Shown here: positions 25,647 to 37,446 of the stretch, one piece after another
How the letters are laid out: the number at the start of each line of letters is the position of its first letter
How positions within the stretch are numbered: position 1 is the first letter of the stretch
Source: Catenaria anguillulae PL171
Taxonomy: Eukaryota; Blastocladiomycota; Blastocladiomycetes; Blastocladiales; Catenariaceae
DNA: 64,000 bases
Reading direction: 5' to 3'
Assembly: GCA_002102555.1 (NCBI GenBank)
Contig: MCFL01000069.1
Location: 1 to 64,000 of the forward strand
Notes under the pieces: generated by a model
Told to the model about the DNA's origin: nothing
The model's database searches: none
The model's input: the letters and a program-made list of their open reading frames with translations, nothing else
Made by a program: the position numbers and the translations under genes

Positions 25647-26190
25647 GTGAATGGAGCGAGTGATTGCTGATTGGGTGAGTATGGAGAGCCATGTTTGGAC
25701 AGGACAGGATTAGGAATGGCATACGTCGCTCATGGTGAATGAAGGATACTTGGCACGTGACGTCCCAAACCCAACGCGTTGTTGAGGTGGGGGGTGTTTG
25801 TTCAGTATTGGGGCGATCAGAGAGGCGGCGAGTGGGTGTGCACAGGAGAGGCTCGGAAACCCTGGACAAAAAGCCGAGTCGATAGAATATGGCAGATAGA
25901 AGCCGGTTTGTGGACGCAAATGCTCAGAGTCGGATGCGGCGACGCGGGAGCGCAAGTTTCATGCCGCCATTGGACTTTTTCGCTTCTTTATCGATTCGCC
26001 AGTTGGAAGCGTTGGATCGATCGATCGGCGGTCTACCTGGGCTGCCGATCCGATGTGCGAACGCCAACACACCACAGACAGGACGAGTCGCGTCCCGTCC
26101 CGTGCCGCCGTCCTTTTTCCGTCTCCCAGTGTAATTAATACAGAGTGCAATGTATCTCATTCGATTTGCTCATCAACTAAAACCGACAAG
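25647..26190. promoter_or_regulatory. divergent promoter region, EDC4 / misato
   Basis: About 540 bp between divergent ATGs. Overlapping short ORFs on both strands look spurious. A palindromic cgatcgatcg lies near 26020. Confidence 0.35.
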
Positions 26191-27632
26191 ATGCACGAAA
26201 TCATCACTCTTCAAGTGGGCCCACTCGCCAACCACGCCGCCACCCATTCTGGAACGCACAATGCGTCGATGCCCGCTCTTCCACCTCGTCGCCGCTTTTC
26301 CGCGAATCGCCCTCCATGGGCGCCTTGCCGCGCACCGTCATTGTCGACTTTCGCGACGCCATGGGTTCCGTTGGCGCTGCTGCTCCTCATCTGACACGGA
26401 CACGGACACGAACACAGACGTGGTCACCTGGCCCACGACCCAGCTTGATACCTCGGCATATGCCACGGCGGCCGCACATGCGCCTTCCGCCCAATCACAA
26501 TACCATCAACTACTGTCCAACCCGCCATCCGACGACGATCCAACCAACCATCCGAGGTCAAGCCTGGACCCGGCCCTGATCCGCGCTTGGGCAGACTACT
26601 TGCACCCGTACTTGGACCCCAAGTCACTTGCCCCACTGACCCGGCCGCTCGCCTTTTCCAACCCGGCCAGCGGCACCGACCTGCTCACGGCCGACTGGCT
26701 CAACGACATGCTCCTCGACACGCACTTGCGGCACTTTCTCGAGGACGCCGATCATCCCTCGGGCTTTCACGTGCTTGCCGACTCGCTGGGCGGATGGGCG
26801 GGGTCACGAGCGGCGTGTTGACGGCCGTGGCAGATGCGCTGCCAAAGCTGCCCTTCATTGTCCACTCGTTTGCATCCGATCAAGATCCCGCGGCAATTGC
26901 AAGTGTCGTGAGCGGACTTGTGGGCGAGCTGGGCGAGGGCGCACTGGTCCACAATGTGATCAGCCTTCCGGCGGCCGCCGGGGTGAAAAGTGCCGGCGAC
27001 ATGTACTTGGGCATGGCTCAAGTGGCACCATTGATTGACTTGACGCTTGCGCCCATTCGCTTGGGCGAGTGGCGGACCGCAGATGTCACGGGCTTGTTGG
27101 GCGGGCCGTGCCCGGATGTGCCTTGGTCAGGGCCGGCTTGTGGATGCCGAGCTTGACCAATGCAATCCGCAAGCGCAAGGGCGTGGCCGTGTTCCCTCAA
27201 TCGTCGGACAAGCACTGGGTAGAGTTTGGCGTGCACGACGAGCAGCAAGAGGGGAAAGAGAGCAGCGACCAGATGCACAAATGTGGTTGCACAGTGGGTC
27301 GGCCGCTTCAGGAGATGGTGGGCCAGAGTATGTCCAACGCACCGAGCGCGCCATCAAGTGGGTCAAGGTGGACGATGCGCGGGTAACCTATCCGCGTGTC
27401 ATGCCGTATCCGTACACGGCATCGGCGGATACCGGTGACGACCAGGACGGACATGGCCAGGAGCAGGACGAGAGCACTGTGGTGCAGTACGAGGCCGGGG
27501 CTCGGCAAGATGCAGGGCACAGTCCAGTGGATGGCGCGGGCCGTCAAGCGCCAGGACCCGGACATGTATGAGGCGCTGGTTGGGATGGTGGAGCATGCGA
27601 CCGATGGCGATGAGGACCAGTATCTGTACTAG
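26191..27632 (+). CDS. DML1: misato/DML1 tubulin-like protein, multiple frame breaks
   Basis: Misato/DML1 proteins are tubulin-related and act in mitochondrial inheritance and morphology. The ATG at 26191 opens MHEIITLQVGPLANHAATH, the family N-terminus. Restoring one T at 26247-26248 gives the conserved THFWNAQ, and one C near 26385 continues into DTNTDVVTW. Then follow LTADWLNDMLLDTHLRHFLE, GFHVLADSLGGWAG, (one G restored at 26800-26803) VTSGVLTAVADALPKLPFIV, VHNVISLPAAAGV, GLWMPSLTNAIRKRKG (after one base near 27121-27124), and a variable C-terminus that changes frame again near 27250 and 27505 and ends DEDQYLY at 27632. The core matches the misato segment that resembles tubulin. I see five or six breaks, all of the missing-base kind. 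It may really be a pseudogene, but the conserved motifs argue otherwise. Confidence 0.75.
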
Positions 27633-27792
27633 TGGTTCATGTGACAATACCTACGCTGCAATGTAATATACACCGTGGCCGTCAGTGGCGGTGATGATGT
27701 CACATGTCCAATATGGATCGATGCGAGATGGATACGAATCCCGCTTCAATTCTCTTTAAATTTCCCTCCAACCATCAAGTTGAGTAAACAAC

Positions 27793-29812
27793 ATGAATCA
27801 TTCACCAGCCTCGGCCAACGCAGACCCAAAGTCTCCCTCGGCCCCGTTCTCGCCCTGCACGATGCGGTCGCCATCCTCAATCACCATGTGCCCGACTCGC
27901 AGCCGGCCATCGACCCACATTTGCTCTCGCTCGCCTTTGTGTCGCTCGTGACCCGGCTATCTGCCTCTGGGTCTGGCGGACCCGCAAGTCATGCACAGCT
28001 CGTTGCCGCCCACTGGCCCGCCGTGGCCGCATTCGCCTTGCACCCCCCACAAGATCAGAGCCAAGAGTTGGATGTGGTTGCCGCGCGCACCGTCACGTCG
28101 GCCCTGCACCTGACGGCCATGACAAGGTCTGGGCTCCCAAGCTTGAATCCAAGTCCCCCCGCAGTCCTGGTATGTGGATCACCACCAAGGCATACGAGCT
28201 GCCGCTGTTTTATGCGTCCATCAAGCTCCTTTGCGACTCGACGCCTTCGCCCTCGTCGCTGCACACAGTCTTCCGTGCGCTATGGTCGTCGCCCGACTTG
28301 TTCCCAATCCCAATGCTTTCCCTGCGCTGGCTGTACTTGTGGTCCAAGCTCGCCGAACCCTGGCCCTCCCCGAAACGTGCTCGATTCGTGGATGTCATTC
28401 TCGCCTCTTCAGCTGATGGGACAACGCCGACAACAACAGGAGCGGGACTACAGCTCGCTCATTTGGCAGTGACAGGCATCCTATCCCACCTGCCGCCCAA
28501 GTCGTACCCACCCGCACGGGTAACGCAGCTCATTCACTCTGTCGCTGCAAAGCCCGCGATCAATACCCCGGCCTTTACGTATGCCCTCCTCTTCTTGTCC
28601 GCACCACGCCAACAGCTTGCCCCTGCCTGGCCTCCCATATCTGCCCACTTGGCCTCCCATGTCGCCCCACACCTGACCGAAACCCTTTGTGCCGACATTC
28701 TCCCGACCCTTGTCCCAACTCCCGGCATGCCGCGGGACCCATTGTCGCAAATGTGGCTGCCGCTCATTGGCCCGCTGGGCCACTTGCTGGGCGCTTCGCT
28801 ACGCCTGTCGCCCTCGGCACCGCAGCTCTTGCAACGCATTGTTGCCGCATACAAGGCCATTCATCCGCTGATGCACTCGGACGCAGCACCTCAGTCGCTC
28901 TTGTTCTTGGCCGTCATGCTCGTCCAAGACATGCTCCTGTCACCCTTGAACGCGCCCACGACGGAGCTGCTGCCTTTACTCGCATCACTCCTGGCACTCG
29001 TACATCCAATCACTCTCAAGCTCACCCAGTACGTACCCGGAGCGCCGCCGTTTCCCTCGTACGCAGACGTGGTTGCGGATTTGACTGCGGCTGCGGTCCA
29101 GAGCGCTGCAGTGGACCGTGTTTGTGATACAGTCTTGGCAACCCACAGTTCAGATGCACTTGTGGCGTTTTTGGCCACCTGGCTCGTATCTGACCCGCGC
29201 GCGCTCTTGCCGCTTGCGCCCGCGTGGGTCTTGGATACAATTGCTACTGTTGCCGGTCGCCATGCACCTCCCACAACCTCGTCGGCAACGCCGCCGGAGC
29301 CTGAGGTGGAAATCCAGCGAGTTGCCTGGGAGGCCGCGCACTGGCTTGTGGTGCAAGTGCTTGAATCGGACGCGCCGGGGCTGCAACCGGTGCGAGCGGG
29401 TTGGTGGGTGTGGTACGCAGATGTGTGGTGGCCCGCCGGGGCCGCAGACGACCACGCCGATGCGACAACCGCACACCAACAAGTCGACGGGATTGTACAT
29501 GAGATCCGATGGCGCGCCACATCAGCGCTTGCCGGCGCAGCGAGCAACCACGAGCAGTGCATGTGGCTCGTAGAGCGCGTGGGCCGAGACGTGGTGGCAT
29601 TGGCTGTGTTGGTCAATGGGGTGCCCAGGCAAGACGTTGGCGAGGTGATGCGCCGGGTCGAGTTGGAGGTTGACCGAACCGGGTTGAGCAAGGAACAGGC
29701 CGTGGCGGTGGTGGAGCAGTGGGATCGAGTGGGCGGGTTGAGGTGGGATCGGGCAGTGGAGGTGGCAAGGTGGTGGAATCGTATTGTGGATCATGCGGGT
29801 CTGATGGTGTAA
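27793..29812 (+). CDS. large helical protein of unknown function
   Basis: Not recognised. From the ATG at 27793 (MNHSPASANADPKSPS) one C restored at 27842-27845 leads to VLALHDAVAILNHHVP, and one C near 28166 joins to MWITTKAYELPLFYASIKLL, giving a protein of about 670 residues. It is rich in Leu/Ala/Pro helices throughout, for example FPIPMLSLRWLYLWSKLAEP, SQMWLPLIGPLGHLLGASL and SLLFLAVMLVQDMLLSP. It reads like an alpha-solenoid (HEAT-type) scaffold, with no signal peptide and no clear membrane segment. It follows misato in tandem with about 160 bp between. A FOCAD- or adaptin-like scaffold is possible but unproven. Confidence 0.6.
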
Positions 29813-29920
29813 ATGAGTCTTCGGCACACCCGTGACGGTGCGCTTTTTGTTGTGTTATATAAGAAAGAAACGGTATAATGTATACAGGCAAGCATGAAAA
29901 CAATACGACTTGCTAGTTTC

Positions 29921-32312
29921 TTACTCCGGCGCCGCCAACCTTCCCTGCAATACCTCGAGGAAATCCGTCACATCCTCCTTGTCAATCCACAAAACACTTG
30001 GGTCAAACCACTCCTGTGCGACGCGAGCCTGAACATCTGCAGCCGCGTACTGGAATGCCAATCCAACCTTGTTGCGCTTGACCATGCCCTCTTCGCCGCG
30101 GGCGCATGACCCACGAGCAAGTACACCTCTGGCTCGTCGTCGTCCCCCTCCACACTCGCCGCCGCCGCCGCCTCCGCGCCGCCTGTCCGCGGTTGCAACA
30201 CGCCCACAACGAGCGGCAAGTCGGCCCTGCCCACCTCCCTCAGCGCCGCACCCAGTGCAAGCGCCAACTGCTTGACACCCCACGGCGTCCGAAGCGCACC
30301 CATGGCATCGCCCACGTCCCTCACAAGCACATACCGCAACCCCCTTAGTGTCTTGATTGCCCTGCGCGTGATGAGCGTGCCTGCCACGCGCATTGTCTCC
30401 TTGACCATACATTTTGCTGCCTCGATCCCGCGTCCCACCTGGACATCGCTGCCCAAGGCGCCCATCATGGCATAAAACGCGTCTGCGCCAATGCCCGTCA
30501 ACATACCCTGTGTTGTCATTGCAGCCGCAGGCAGCCCGCCAGACTCAATGTCCAACGACCCGACATGGTTGCGAGGCCCGGGTACACTGCAATGGCCGCC
30601 ACTGCATCCACCACATCGGCCGCACTTACGACTTTGCCCTCGCCCGTACTCCGCGTCACGCATTTCCACTGCAACCCTTGCGGATCCAACCCCACCGTCG
30701 GCGCTTCACCTGCCAATTGCATATCCACCACGCCTCGTGCTCGCTTGTCCATGTGCACATACGGCTTCGAGTACTCGTCCAGTGGCACGCCCAGTTTGGC
30801 AAACAAGTACCGGATGCGCGAAATGCCCTGCTCGGTCCACGTTGCCAACCGTGCAGCGGGCCCACGCGCACATGTCAGCGCGTCGAGCAGTGACCAGTGC
30901 CGATACAGCGGCAACCGCCAATCGACCGTGGCTCGGCTCACCACGCCCGCTCCGGCACCCGCTCCGGCGCCCGCGGCTTGCGCCGTATGTACCATTTGCG
31001 CAATGTCTGCATCGAGCTCGCTCATGCACGCCTCGTACCGCGCCCTGGCAATTTCCTCGTTCACGGCTTGTGCAGTGACACCCACGGCCGCCAGCCATGC
31101 CGCATCGGGTGTGGCGCGGCCCAGTTGTGTGATGAGCCGGTACATGATGAGTGCCGAGGCGGTCCCGAGCCAGGTGCCTTGGCCGTAGTAGTTGAAGATG
31201 AGCGGCGCGCTCGGTGCTTGGCCATGCGTTTGGAGCGCGCCGGGACAGCGCGAGCGAGGTGTGGGCGCGGGCGTTTGCGCGAGGCGGGTGGCGGGGTGGC
31301 CAAAGGGGCGGACGATCGTTGTTGCTGTCGTCTTGGTCCGTGTCGGATGAGGAGGATGCAGAGTCGATCGTGGCGAATTGATCTCGTTGACGTGATCGGG
31401 AGCGTGGACGGGATCGGGATCGGGACGGGGACGAGGGCAGCCCGGATGCGAGCGCGGCGGTCGAGAATGCGCCGAGGTTTTCCTTATCCTCTTGATTGGG
31501 AGGCGGCTCGAAGATGGGCGATTTGGGTCCAGCAGACGTACTTTCATCGGCATCCACGTCCGTGTCGTCGTCGTCGTTGTCATTCCCACCCTTGTCGTTT
31601 TCGTCGGCACGGGCGGTGTCACGCCCAGTGCGCTCCGGACTCGATGTCCGTGGCCGCTTGCGTTTCCGGCGAGTGGATGATGCGCTCGTATCGTCTGGAT
31701 CGGACGCAAACCCGTCGTCATCGTCGTCGTCATCTTCCTCAACGATGTCAAGATCCTCGTCCTCATCTTGATCGTTATCGTCTTCGTCGTCATCCTCGTC
31801 ATCGTCCGCACCTACCATGGCCACATACGCGTCCCGCTCCTCCACAAGGTCCCTGTCAACCATGCCATCGCCATCTACAACATAGACATACTCGCTCGCA
31901 AATAAATTGTCCAAGTTGAGCGGCCGCCTCGACTCGATCACATACACGCGCTGATTGGGCAACAGCCCGACCTGCGTGTTGTTTCCCCCTCCTCATCATC
32001 GTCCTGGTCGCCATTGGCCAAAAAGTCGGCCACGGGGAGCATGCCGCCGCAATTGATGAGAATGATGCTCGATACATCGGGCAAGTTGGGCAAGTCGTGG
32101 CATGCCTGGCGAATGTCCGAGTAAGAAGACACGGGCAGGATGCGGTGCGCAATGTAGTCGATGCGCAGCTGCGAGACGAGGAGCTTGCAGGCACACACGG
32201 CGTCGAGCTCGGGCGGCACAAGCAGCATGACGGTTTGCGCGCCGGCGGATTGTGAGGCGGACGAGACAATGGCCGCGTAGAGCGATTCGAGGTCGTCGAT
32301 AGATCGGTACAT
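29921..32312 (-). CDS. CDC45: CDC45 DNA replication initiation factor, frame-broken
   Basis: CDC45 is the GINS/MCM partner in the CMG replicative helicase. The ATG at 32312 opens MYRSIDDLESLYAAIV, then VMLLVPPELDAVCACKLLVS and SSIILINCGGMLPVADFL, the DHH-like core. After one base is restored near 31982 it reads NTQVGLLPNQRVYVIESRRP and NLDNLFASEYVYVVDGDG. A long acidic and RS/SR-rich insert follows (about 31810-31330). The conserved second half is FNYYGQGTWLGTASALIMYRL, YRHWSLLDALTCARG, QGMLTGIGADAFYAMMGALG and the C-terminal VGLAFQYAAADVQARVAQEW, LEVLQGRLAAPE. Further breaks lie near 31310, 31205, 30572-30574 (CCC on +) and 30108. All fit one missing base. It diverges from eL30 with 363 bp between ATGs. 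Confidence 0.88.
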
Positions 32313-32675
32313 TGCGTGCGTGTGGCGTTGTGAGCGTCCATATGGCTCAATCCTGGGGCGCGGACGGAGTCGTTGGGGGATGAGGAGTGGATGAGACGAC
32401 ATGAGATGCAGACAGTCCGTCAGGACGTGTGTGATCGCTCGTCCGATCGGCGGTCCTGTCTGTGGTGCTGGAGCATGGCAACTGCCCACGTGATGTGTGC
32501 CGTCGATCCACGCAAACACACTCCACTGATGTGCGTGCACCGCCTTGCCTTGAGGAATCAAGCAAGGCCAGCTTGTTCACCCCTTACGGAAGGCTCTCTC
32601 TCTCCGCTCCTTCCCCAACTCTGAACGTCCCGCCTTTCCACGCCGGTCACAGAAACCCAACCCACATCACCAACC
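32313..32675. promoter_or_regulatory. divergent promoter, CDC45 / eL30
   Basis: Compact shared upstream region. A pyrimidine-rich stretch (ctctctctccgctccttccccaac, within 32588-32625) precedes the eL30 ATG, as is common for ribosomal protein genes. Confidence 0.45.
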
Positions 32676-33391
32676 ATGTCGTCCATTGCCGCCACCAAGA
32701 AGTCCAAGAAGCAGGGCGATAACATCAACCAGCACCTCGCCCTTGTCATGCGCTCGGGTAAGGTTGCCCTCGGCTACCGCTCGACCCTCAAGACGCTCCG
32801 CAACGGCAAGTCCAAGCTCGTCATCATCTCGTCCAACTGCCCCGCTCTCCGCAAGTCCGAGATCGAGTACTACGCCATGTTGTCCAAGACTTTTGTCCAC
32901 CACTACGCTGGCAGTATGTTGTTTGCTTCTCGTCGACCTTACACGCACGCTTGCGCGTGTGACTGGATGATGCTATGCGTGTGAAAAACTGTGTCAATTC
33001 GTCTTTGGTTGCCCACCATTTCTCTCCTTCTGTGTTCATTTTGGCACTCTTGGTATCGATCGTTCGGCGGCTGTGTGGCTCGGATATGTTGGACCCGAGG
33101 TGTGATCACCCCCCCCCCCCTTCCCTTCCTTACCCAAACTTCCCCGGACCCTTTGCCGCTTGCCTGCGCATTGGGAGAGATGGGGTGAGTATACCAAATC
33201 CGACCTGCGCGCACACATGTATCACACCAGAGACGGTCACCTCCCTTCCCCTACTTTTTTTACCCACTTACACTTGGCTGCATCTTTCAGACAACATTGA
33301 GCTCGGTACCGCCTGCGGTAAGCTCTTCCGCGTTGGTGTGCTCTCCATCACCGATGCTGGTGACTCGGACATCATCAACCAGCAAGCCTAA
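32676..33391 (+). CDS. RPL30: 60S ribosomal protein eL30 (L30)
   Basis: Small RNA-binding protein of the large ribosomal subunit. Exon 1 (32676-32913) encodes [19 protein letters not shown] through [15 protein letters not shown]. Exon 2 (33291-33391) encodes [17 protein letters not shown] and [10 protein letters not shown]. The protein is 112 residues, normal for the family, with no frame break. The 377-nt intron has gtatgt at the donor and ttcag at the acceptor and is several times longer than other introns in the window. In budding yeast, RPL30 splicing is repressed by its own product, so such control is possible here but not shown. Confidence 0.96.
33109..33120 (+). repeat. C12 homopolymer in the eL30 intron
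   Basis: Twelve consecutive C followed by pyrimidine-rich sequence, inside the long eL30 intron. Length is likely unstable and hard to sequence. Confidence 0.85.
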
Positions 33392-33879
33392 GCTTGGTTC
33401 GCTTTGGTGCTCTGGCCAAGAAGTGTACCCGCGTGCTTACTCTTGTTGGATTTCTTGTTGTCGATCACGGTTGCGCAGTCATTTGTCTGTTGATTGATGA
33501 TGTTGGTCAAAGAGTTTGCTCGTCAATACATGCTTTGGGTTGCCTTTCTTTTCCACTTCGCCAGTCCCAATGTCGTCTTCACTGTCCAGCCAGTATAATA
33601 GCTCGTCTCGCCATCACTGTGAAAACAAGCCTTATCGAAACAGTCCACTGTCGCCTTCATTTCGCCCTTAGTCGTATGGTGCAGGTTGTTGATCACGGAA
33701 CAATTTCAAGGTCATATCTATGGCATATTCATGCTACGGATAGTGTACATAAATGTAGTCGGCACTCTCAGGTGTGACAGTTTGTGAAACGGAACAACCA
33801 TATAGAATTGTATCAATATGCAGGTCGCGCTCGATAAACAAAAATATGAATGAAACCGAGAAGGAACACCCCAAACATC
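33392..33879. other. convergent intergenic region
   Basis: 3' flank of eL30 and of the SR-rich gene on the opposite strand. No ORF with family features. Confidence 0.4.
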
Positions 33880-36800
33880 TCACGGCCGTGGTCGATACCT
33901 ACCAGCCCCTGTGGGCGGCGGCCCATTTCCCTCTCGATATTCCCTCTCCCTCTCTCTTTCCCTCTCCCTGCCATACTCGCCCTGCGGCCCACCACCCGGC
34001 CCCATTGGCCGCCTCAGCTCATCCCTCAAGTCGCCACCCCGCGCTGGCGCCTCCCACGAGTCGCCTCCACCACGGTAATGCGGCGACGACGAGTGCGCGC
34101 CGAGCGGGCGGTACTGCGAGTTGTTGGTGCTTGTGCTGTTGCCACCAACATAGCGATCTCGGTCACGGTCTCGATCACGGCTCCAATCTCCTCCTGCACC
34201 TGTGCGCTCATCCGGCCGATACGTCGCGCCACCGCGGTCGCGATCCCGTTCACGATCACGTTCGCGATCGCCACCCGCCGGCCCAAGCCGATCGCGATAC
34301 ACGCTGTATTCGGGCCAGCGCGGAACCGATCCGGCCCACTGCGATAGCCGCTGCCTGCAGCAGAAGCAGAAGCCACCGCGTGCTCGACATGGGCGGCGGC
34401 GGCAACGGCAATGGAGCACGCCACGCCGATCGCGGTCAGCGCCCGTGTCAGCCAGCCTGCGTGGCGGCATCGGCGCAAGTGGCGTGCTATCCCTGTCACC
34501 CAGTAAGTTACGCGGCGGCCGACCGAACCAAACGCCGAAGTCGATGGCGTCGGCAGTGGTGGAAGCGCTGCCGGTGGCGGGTTGCGCGACGACGACGTGG
34601 ACGACGAGGCCGGGAGAGTGCTGACGAAGAGCGCGGCAGCGTCGGTGGGCTCCGATCGCGTCCACTCGTGGGCGTCGCAACGTCGCGCTCACGTTCACGT
34701 TCACGATCACGGTTGGCGCGCACGTCTCGGTCGCGACTGCGCTCACGCCGCTGCTTGCCATCCCCATCCCGCTCGTCCACTGCTCGATCCCGATCGGCGG
34801 CTGACGCGCCGACGCCATCACGACCCCGGCTGCTGTCCCGGTGGCCCATGGGATCACTACTGCGGTCGCGTCGCTCGCGATCCTTGCTAACGCCGCGGCT
34901 GCTCCGTGGACTGCGTGACCGGTCCTTGTCTGTCGCACGACTCCGCGCACTATCCTTGCTCGTCCCACGGCTTCGTGCGCGCTCCTTGCTTGCATTTCGG
35001 CTGCCACTGCGGTCCTTGCTCCCCTCGCCATGGTCACGTGCCTTGGACTCGGATTCACGCCGGGTGCGCTTATCAACTTCCTTACTCTTGTCCTTTTCCC
35101 GACCCGGTTCATCAACCGACAAGGTCCCGCCGGCGCCGCCAGCAGCGGGCGTCGTGATCGGCGAATTTGAGGTCGTTGCCACCGACGGCGATGCCGCGGG
35201 CCGAGTCACTGCCAATGGCGCGCCGAGCAACATGGTAGCCGTAGGTAACGGGACCCAAGCGCGTTCGCCCGTTCCGCCACCGCCGCTCGCTGACGCCTCG
35301 GAACGCGCCGTGCTTGCGGGCCGCCCCGAAGCCAATGGCGGCGTGGCCGACGACGACGTATCGGACGAACGTGAGTCTGGCCGTGATTGCTGCGATGCAG
35401 GTGCAGACGCCGGACGCGGCGGATCGGCACGGAGGCTGAACAGTGGCGAGGCGCCTGACAGGTGTGGCGGGGAACGCAAGTCACGGGCACCGCCAGCGGC
35501 GCCGCCTGCCGTGCCAAATGCCCGAGATGGCGGGGCACCGCGCGGCGCTGGTTGTTGCTGTTGTGCCGTTGATGTCAAAAGCGATGGTACGGGTCGGTCC
35601 GTGCCGGCCATCGTTGGGCGCCGGGTTGGGTAGTTGCTGGTCGGTGGTGGGAGTGGCGGCAAATGTGCGGGAGCAGAAGCTGTGGGCGGGTCTTGCAGTG
35701 GACGATCTCGCCCCAGCCATTGCTCGTTTGAAGGGCGACGCGAGTGTGGCGCCGAGGACGGCGCGGATGAAAGGTCGGAGGAGGTCGAGCTGGAGCTCGG
35801 GATTCTACGGTGGTTGGTTGTGGGCGGGGAAGACATTGGGCGGTTGGAGGTTGCCGGTGATAGGCTGGTTGCCGCCGAAAGGCCGCGGTAGCGCCAAATA
35901 AGAGGCCAGTGGGAAGCGGCATAAGTGGGGCAGGCTTGGGTTTCGGTTTCGGGTCAGGCATGGGCATAGGCGATGGTTTAGATGTCGTGGATGCAATTGC
36001 AGGAGGTGCAGTCACAAGTGATGGTGGACGAGAAATGATTTGCTTGTGTTGCTGCTGCTGCTGTTGCGAGGGTTGTTGTTGAACTTGAGATCGGAAAAGG
36101 GTGTGATCAAAGAGCGTAGGAACAGGTTTGATTTTGGGTTGAGGAGCAGGCGCAGGGTTGGGGCGCACCAAACCTTGGGATTGAGGCTGTTGCGGTTGCT
36201 GCTGCGGCAGCGGCTGCGGTTGTTGTGGTCGTTGCTGAGGAAGCGATGGCTGTTCCTTTTTGAACGGCGACGGAGTCAAGGCCAATGTCGGTGGTGGAGC
36301 AGTTGCCGCTTGAAGCAAAGGAGAGGGAAGTGGAAGGACGGGAGCAGATGCAGCAGCTTGTGCAGCAGCTTGTGCTTCGGCTTGCGCTTTGGCCGCTGAT
36401 TGATCGACCATGTGCATGACGAGCCGCATTTCCAGCTGCTGGATACGATCGAGGGCAGATCCGAGGAACGAGAGCCTTTGGGCCGGGTCGGGAAGCGGCG
36501 GTGAGACAGGTTGCTGTTCCGGTTCTGGCGTCTGTATACCGAGGGTTTAAACGGCTCCCCTTCGTCGAGTGTGGCCAAAGGGGGCTCGTCCGTCATCTCG
36601 ACATCGACTGGTTCTTTGGCTGTGATCGGCGCTGCGTCCACAGTTTCCTCGGATAGTTGCTGCTGATCCACCAAGGCCTCTGCGTGAGCATCATCCAACA
36701 GCAGCCCGTCTTCCACCGGTTGTTGATCAGGAACGTCAATACGGCTGGCGGCAGCCAACTCTCGATCCAAGCGATCCCGCTCAGCCCACTGCAGCTTGAC

Positions 36801-37129
36801 CTGCTTGCGGTGCTCCTTGCGGCGGTTGAGCCTGTAATCGTACTCTGCGGCACCAGCTTGTCCAGTCGTTGCGACAAAAAGTGAATGCGAAGCTTTGTGG
36901 CCATGGTCAGAGACAACGGTTCCTCGATCCAAACGTCACGACGATAGCCCGGGTTGGCCGAGGTGGTGACTGCCGGGTGGAAGAGGAGCGGAGGAACCGA
37001 TATAGTTGCATTGTTCTTGACTGAGTTGCTGTGACCACCACCAGCACCACCACCGCCTTGCGATCCGCTCCCAGGACCAATGCTATTTCCGCCACCTCGA
37101 CGGCGGGACGATGTTGGGGCAAAGTCCAT
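33880..37129 (-). CDS. large PQ-rich and SR/RE-rich nuclear-type protein
   Basis: Family not recognised. The ATG at 37129 opens MDFAPTSSRRRGGGNS, a Gly-rich stretch, then a conserved-looking block ISVPPLLFHPAVTTSANPGY, RDVWIEEPLSLTMATKLRIH, FLSQRLDKLVP and (one C restored near 36860) AEYDYRLNRRKEHRKQ. An acidic segment, QRLSFLGSALDRIQQLEMRL (after a break near 36540), Gln/Pro-rich tracts (about 36260-36000) and Ser/Pro-rich sequence follow. Near 35878 one T restores entry into a frame with dense RS/RE/RD repeats (about 35110-34690). The last part has more RD/RE repeats and ends EYREGNGPPPTGAGRYRPRP at 33880; at least one intron or break lies near 34500. The composition suggests a chromatin or RNA-processing factor. 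Treating it as one gene is an inference from continuous composition and matching breaks. Confidence 0.5.
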
Positions 37130-37446
37130 GACTTGGCCTGGCTTCCGATGATGGGGAGTAGACGACGCGGTGAGGCGAATGCCGAGGGTAGGATGCATGG
37201 AATATGGCCATTGCATAGCGTGGGAAGTCAGCAGACGGTGGCGCTCGCGTGCGACTGTCGTCGTGGACCAATTAATTGCACATGGACATGTGGTCGGTCT
37301 GCGACAAAAAGCCCAGCAACTGCTCACGTGATATCAGTACAGTGCACATGCAAATCGTGGCTCCAAAGGGGCCAATTTTTCGCCGACGTTTTGATGTGCA
37401 TCATCCAGCAATTTCAATGGTATCATAGAGTTAACCCCGTCACTGA

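Noticed and set aside
24232-25869. 545-residue minus-strand ORF overlapping the EDC4 start
   Set aside because: Only its middle part (about 25030-25460) reads as real protein and belongs to the EDC4 N-terminal extension. The rest is out of frame with conserved EDC4 sequence.
33774-35633. 619-residue plus-strand ORF opposite the SR-rich gene
   Set aside because: Its composition (Arg/Ser/His-rich, no family motifs) is what the complement of RS/RE codon repeats yields. The minus strand has the structured N-terminal block.
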